A DNA stretch of 64,000 nucleotides from Xiphias gladius (Eukaryota > Chordata > Actinopteri > Istiophoriformes > Xiphiidae). Positions 61,901-64,000 of the stretch are shown piece after piece. The position numbers and the translations under genes were made by a program. The stretch's first letter is position 1. Every line of letters starts with the position of its first letter. The notes beneath the pieces were generated by a model. That model was not told the origin of the DNA. It saw nothing but the letters and a program-made list of their open reading frames with translations, and did no database searches. Location: contig NC_053407.1 of assembly GCF_016859285.1 (NCBI RefSeq), positions 23,610,857 to 23,674,856 of the forward strand, read 5' to 3'.

Positions 61901-63887
61901 CTACCACAGTGCCTGTGCTGCATTCGGGCACCATACAGTTTAATTTCTGGGTTCAACTGAACCACAGGATTTGTCTATTGCAACCTAGCACATAGTGATT
62001 ACAGGTTTATGAACAATGTAAGCTTTTATAAAGTGCTCAAACAACCTTCCAATTTCTTTGTTTGAGGAAAGGCTGGGCGTGTATAAGTACAGAACATTAT
62101 CCGACAAATCAATCTTCCTCTCTCCTTTCCCTCTCGGCTCCCTCTTAAATCCACCAGCTACCAGTTTCTTCGCCGTGACATCATTTCAAAAGTCCTCTCT
62201 TTCCTTCCTCTACCATTTGGAAATATCAAAGACGTTTCATATTAAATTTGCATGGCTCTTACAAAGCATATCTTTTTGTTTTTGTTTTTTTTTTTTAAAT
62301 AAAGTGGCTACACCAATAACACATGCTCGAAGCCCTTTGGCTAAGCCTAACTGTTGTTGTTTTTACCTACAGTTTAAATGCTACCATATTAAATTGGAAC
62401 TGGAAACAAACACATGCATCAGAGGTGTCCCATTATACTATTCGTTTAAAAGAAATACCTGCCAGCCAGACACAACTGAGAATTCTCCATGGCCATGTAA
62501 TGCCAACTATGTATGCAATTTAATGTATGCCAAGGGTTGCTGTTCAAGTTCTGCAATGGACTATGTTTATTTACCTCAACCTTGTGGATATAGCATGTCA
62601 TGAATGAATTGGGATTGCAGTGGTATAGAGTTAGATTAGCAGGATTAAGACCATAGGGAATCTTTTATGCCTCTTGTTGGATGTCCTTTTTCTGCATTTA
62701 AACTGCAGCTCTCTGATCCGTGGGAAAGGTTTATGTGTTTAGCTGGAGTGAGTAGGGCCTGTTAAAGCAAGTGCATCATTTCCACGTTTAAACTATTCAC
62801 TGAGCACTACAGTCCTTTAGATATTGCTGCTACAAGCCAGGAAAGGCTACAACAAACTAAAGATTTTCACCTAGTGTGGACTTTTGTTTGTGGGTGTCTA
62901 TCTTGTTCTCTAACTGTTTTGAATGGACCCAACCCATGCCAGGAAAATACTTCACCTGCCTTCAGCAGAAGTCTTCATTTACTCAGATGTCTCCTTTACT
63001 TTGTCAATTACAATTAGCCAGCTTTTGTGTGTATTGATTCCCAGCACTCACAGGATCTAAACATCATATTAGAAGCCGACATGAGATTCTCAAATGTTAC
63101 TATTGATCGAAAGTGGTGGTAACTGCACTCTTAGGTTCTCCTACCCATCTACACAGGAAGGCAAAGGAGAAACAATCAATGGATCATTAAAAAGTCAGCT
63201 TCACTTTGCACTTGAGCTTCTACTGATAATAGCATGCTATATGAACCGCGTAAAGTTCCTGTCAATTACTGTGATGGCAGGTGAATTTTCAATATCTCAG
63301 TTTGTAAACAAGTGCTTGTTCGTGCTTAGGAGGCTGTTCATAGATGCATTTCAACCTTTTCACTTATCTGTAAAGTATACACAGGGCAAAAAAAAAAGTC
63401 ACTCTGACATATTCTGGATGTGATTCAAAGTGGAATAAAACAGCTCTGTAACAGCTTGAATGACTTGAATCTAAGTGTGAAATTTAACCTGCACTGGCAA
63501 ACTCTTAACTTTTCTTTGGTTTTTGTTCGGCATTTTACCCTTCATTAGGCAGCTGATAGTATACAGACAGACACAATGAAAGGTAAGAGAAAGAGGGGCA
63601 TGAAATGCAACAAGGGTCCCCGGAAATGTGGGGATAGTTGTGTAATAAAGATGGGATACATCTTAACTATTCAGCTGCTGTACTAGGATGCCCAAACTCT
63701 GTAACTTTTAAAGAAAAGTGCTTTGACTGAGATTTCTGGCATTAAGAAAATGAACATTTTTGGGAAAAGCAGGTTTGTTTATGTGATAAATGTACTCGTC
63801 TTACCTGGATGTGGTCTTGTGAATGGTCCATCTTTGGCTTGCGTCACTCCAAAACAGAGGAACACCAGGATGCTGGCAACAATTCCC
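49950..63887 (-). CDS. ptdss2: phosphatidylserine synthase 2 (5' exons beyond right edge)
   Basis: Makes phosphatidylserine by exchanging the head group of phosphatidylethanolamine for serine, in the ER and mitochondria-associated membranes. Ten exons, minus strand: 63887-63805, 60632-60565, 59433-59299, 57489-57439, 56762-56649, 55617-55499, 55251-55137, 54349-54204, 53036-52851, 50103-49950 (stop TGA at 49952-49950). All phases agree; about 389 residues are present, and the first part of the usual 480-490 is off the window. Family blocks: [54 protein letters not shown], the strongly conserved [17 protein letters not shown] and [13 protein letters not shown] (PSS active-region residues), [26 protein letters not shown] and [11 protein letters not shown]. 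These are PSS2-type, not PSS1 (which has ITWELTELFFMH instead). The cytosolic tail after TLRYKETR is Ser/Arg-rich and poorly conserved. Confidence 0.95.
50104..52850. other. ptdss2 last intron
   Basis: A 2.7-kb intron. It includes a purine-rich G/A tract at about 52225-52300 and frames of up to 96 codons with no recognised domain. No gene is seen. Confidence 0.6.
57745..58938. repeat. near-identical tandem duplication, unit about 594 bp
   Basis: The segment from about 57750 to 58340 is repeated at about 58344-58935 with an offset of 594-595 bases. I see only three differences: one extra T in a T run, T to A in 'tttagtggtgg', and CG to CA in 'cgatcgtgg'. The junction lies in an A run. Each copy carries a fragment of the dispersed ATTAATC-ended repeat. 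It is in the ptdss2 intron between exons at 57489 and 59299. Confidence 0.92.
60633..60705. repeat. GA-rich tract with AGAGCG hexamers next to a ptdss2 acceptor
   Basis: GAGAGA followed by repeated (GAGAGC/GAGCAA) units. On the transcribed minus strand it is a CT-rich tract that forms the extended polypyrimidine region of the acceptor at 60632. Confidence 0.85.
60706..63804. other. ptdss2 intron without recognised features
   Basis: About 3.1 kb between exons at 60632 and 63805. It includes open frames up to 181 codons (62058-62603) with no family resemblance and AT-rich composition. I see no gene or clear repeat. Confidence 0.55.
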
Positions 63888-64000
63888 CTAAAGGAGCACA
63901 ATTACAAACACAGAAAAATGTAATTTGAAGTTCATGCTATACTATTTACAGTATATTCAAATAATAACCCCCCCAACCCTTAAAAAAGCCCATCCATCCT

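Noticed and set aside
62058-62603. 181-codon plus-strand frame in a ptdss2 intron
   Set aside because: Low-complexity Ser/Phe-rich start, no domain, AT-rich; most likely chance.

Overview
This is eukaryotic nuclear DNA from a ray-finned fish, most probably a percomorph teleost. The evidence is split genes with GT-AG introns, many CA/TG microsatellites, teleost-type dispersed repeats and miniature transposons, and orthologues of human genes packed into short intergenic distances. I cannot name the species.

Layout. From left to right on the minus strand: a candidate MDFI/MDFIC-like gene running off the left edge (441-1772), a compact FOXP2-like forkhead gene (5697-16316, with a probable 5' UTR exon at 16803-16908), and an apparently intronless FOXQ2-like forkhead gene (18466-19494). 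Then on the plus strand: ppp1r3a, the muscle glycogen-targeting subunit of protein phosphatase 1 (20350-26101); bmt2/samtor, the SAM sensor upstream of mTORC1 (31397-37128); and tmem168 (40561-44762). Last, on the minus strand, ptdss2, phosphatidylserine synthase 2 (49950-63887), whose first exons lie beyond the right edge. The rest is introns, UTRs, simple repeats and decayed transposons.

The order MDFIC-FOXP2-PPP1R3A-BMT2-TMEM168 with these relative orientations matches human 7q31, so most of the window is one conserved vertebrate linkage block, joined here to ptdss2 (11p15 in human). GPR85 and SMIM30, which lie between PPP1R3A and BMT2 in human, are not seen. The FOXP gene is much smaller and more divergent than canonical foxp2. 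Together these suggest one of the two teleost whole-genome-duplication copies of the block, with a fast-evolving FOXP2 duplicate. That is inference; it needs the sister region to confirm.

The genes form no pathway. The block is held by ancestry, although ppp1r3a (glycogen) and samtor (methionine/mTORC1) are both metabolic regulators. The most interesting locus is the FOXP2-like gene. It has intact zinc-finger, zipper and forkhead exons but an altered C-terminus, no visible CtBP-type motif, no visible second glutamine-rich exon, a predicted GC-AG intron, and a TG tract directly at the splice acceptor of the zipper exon. Splice sites were read by eye from consensus, phase and remembered family sequence; none was tested against transcripts.
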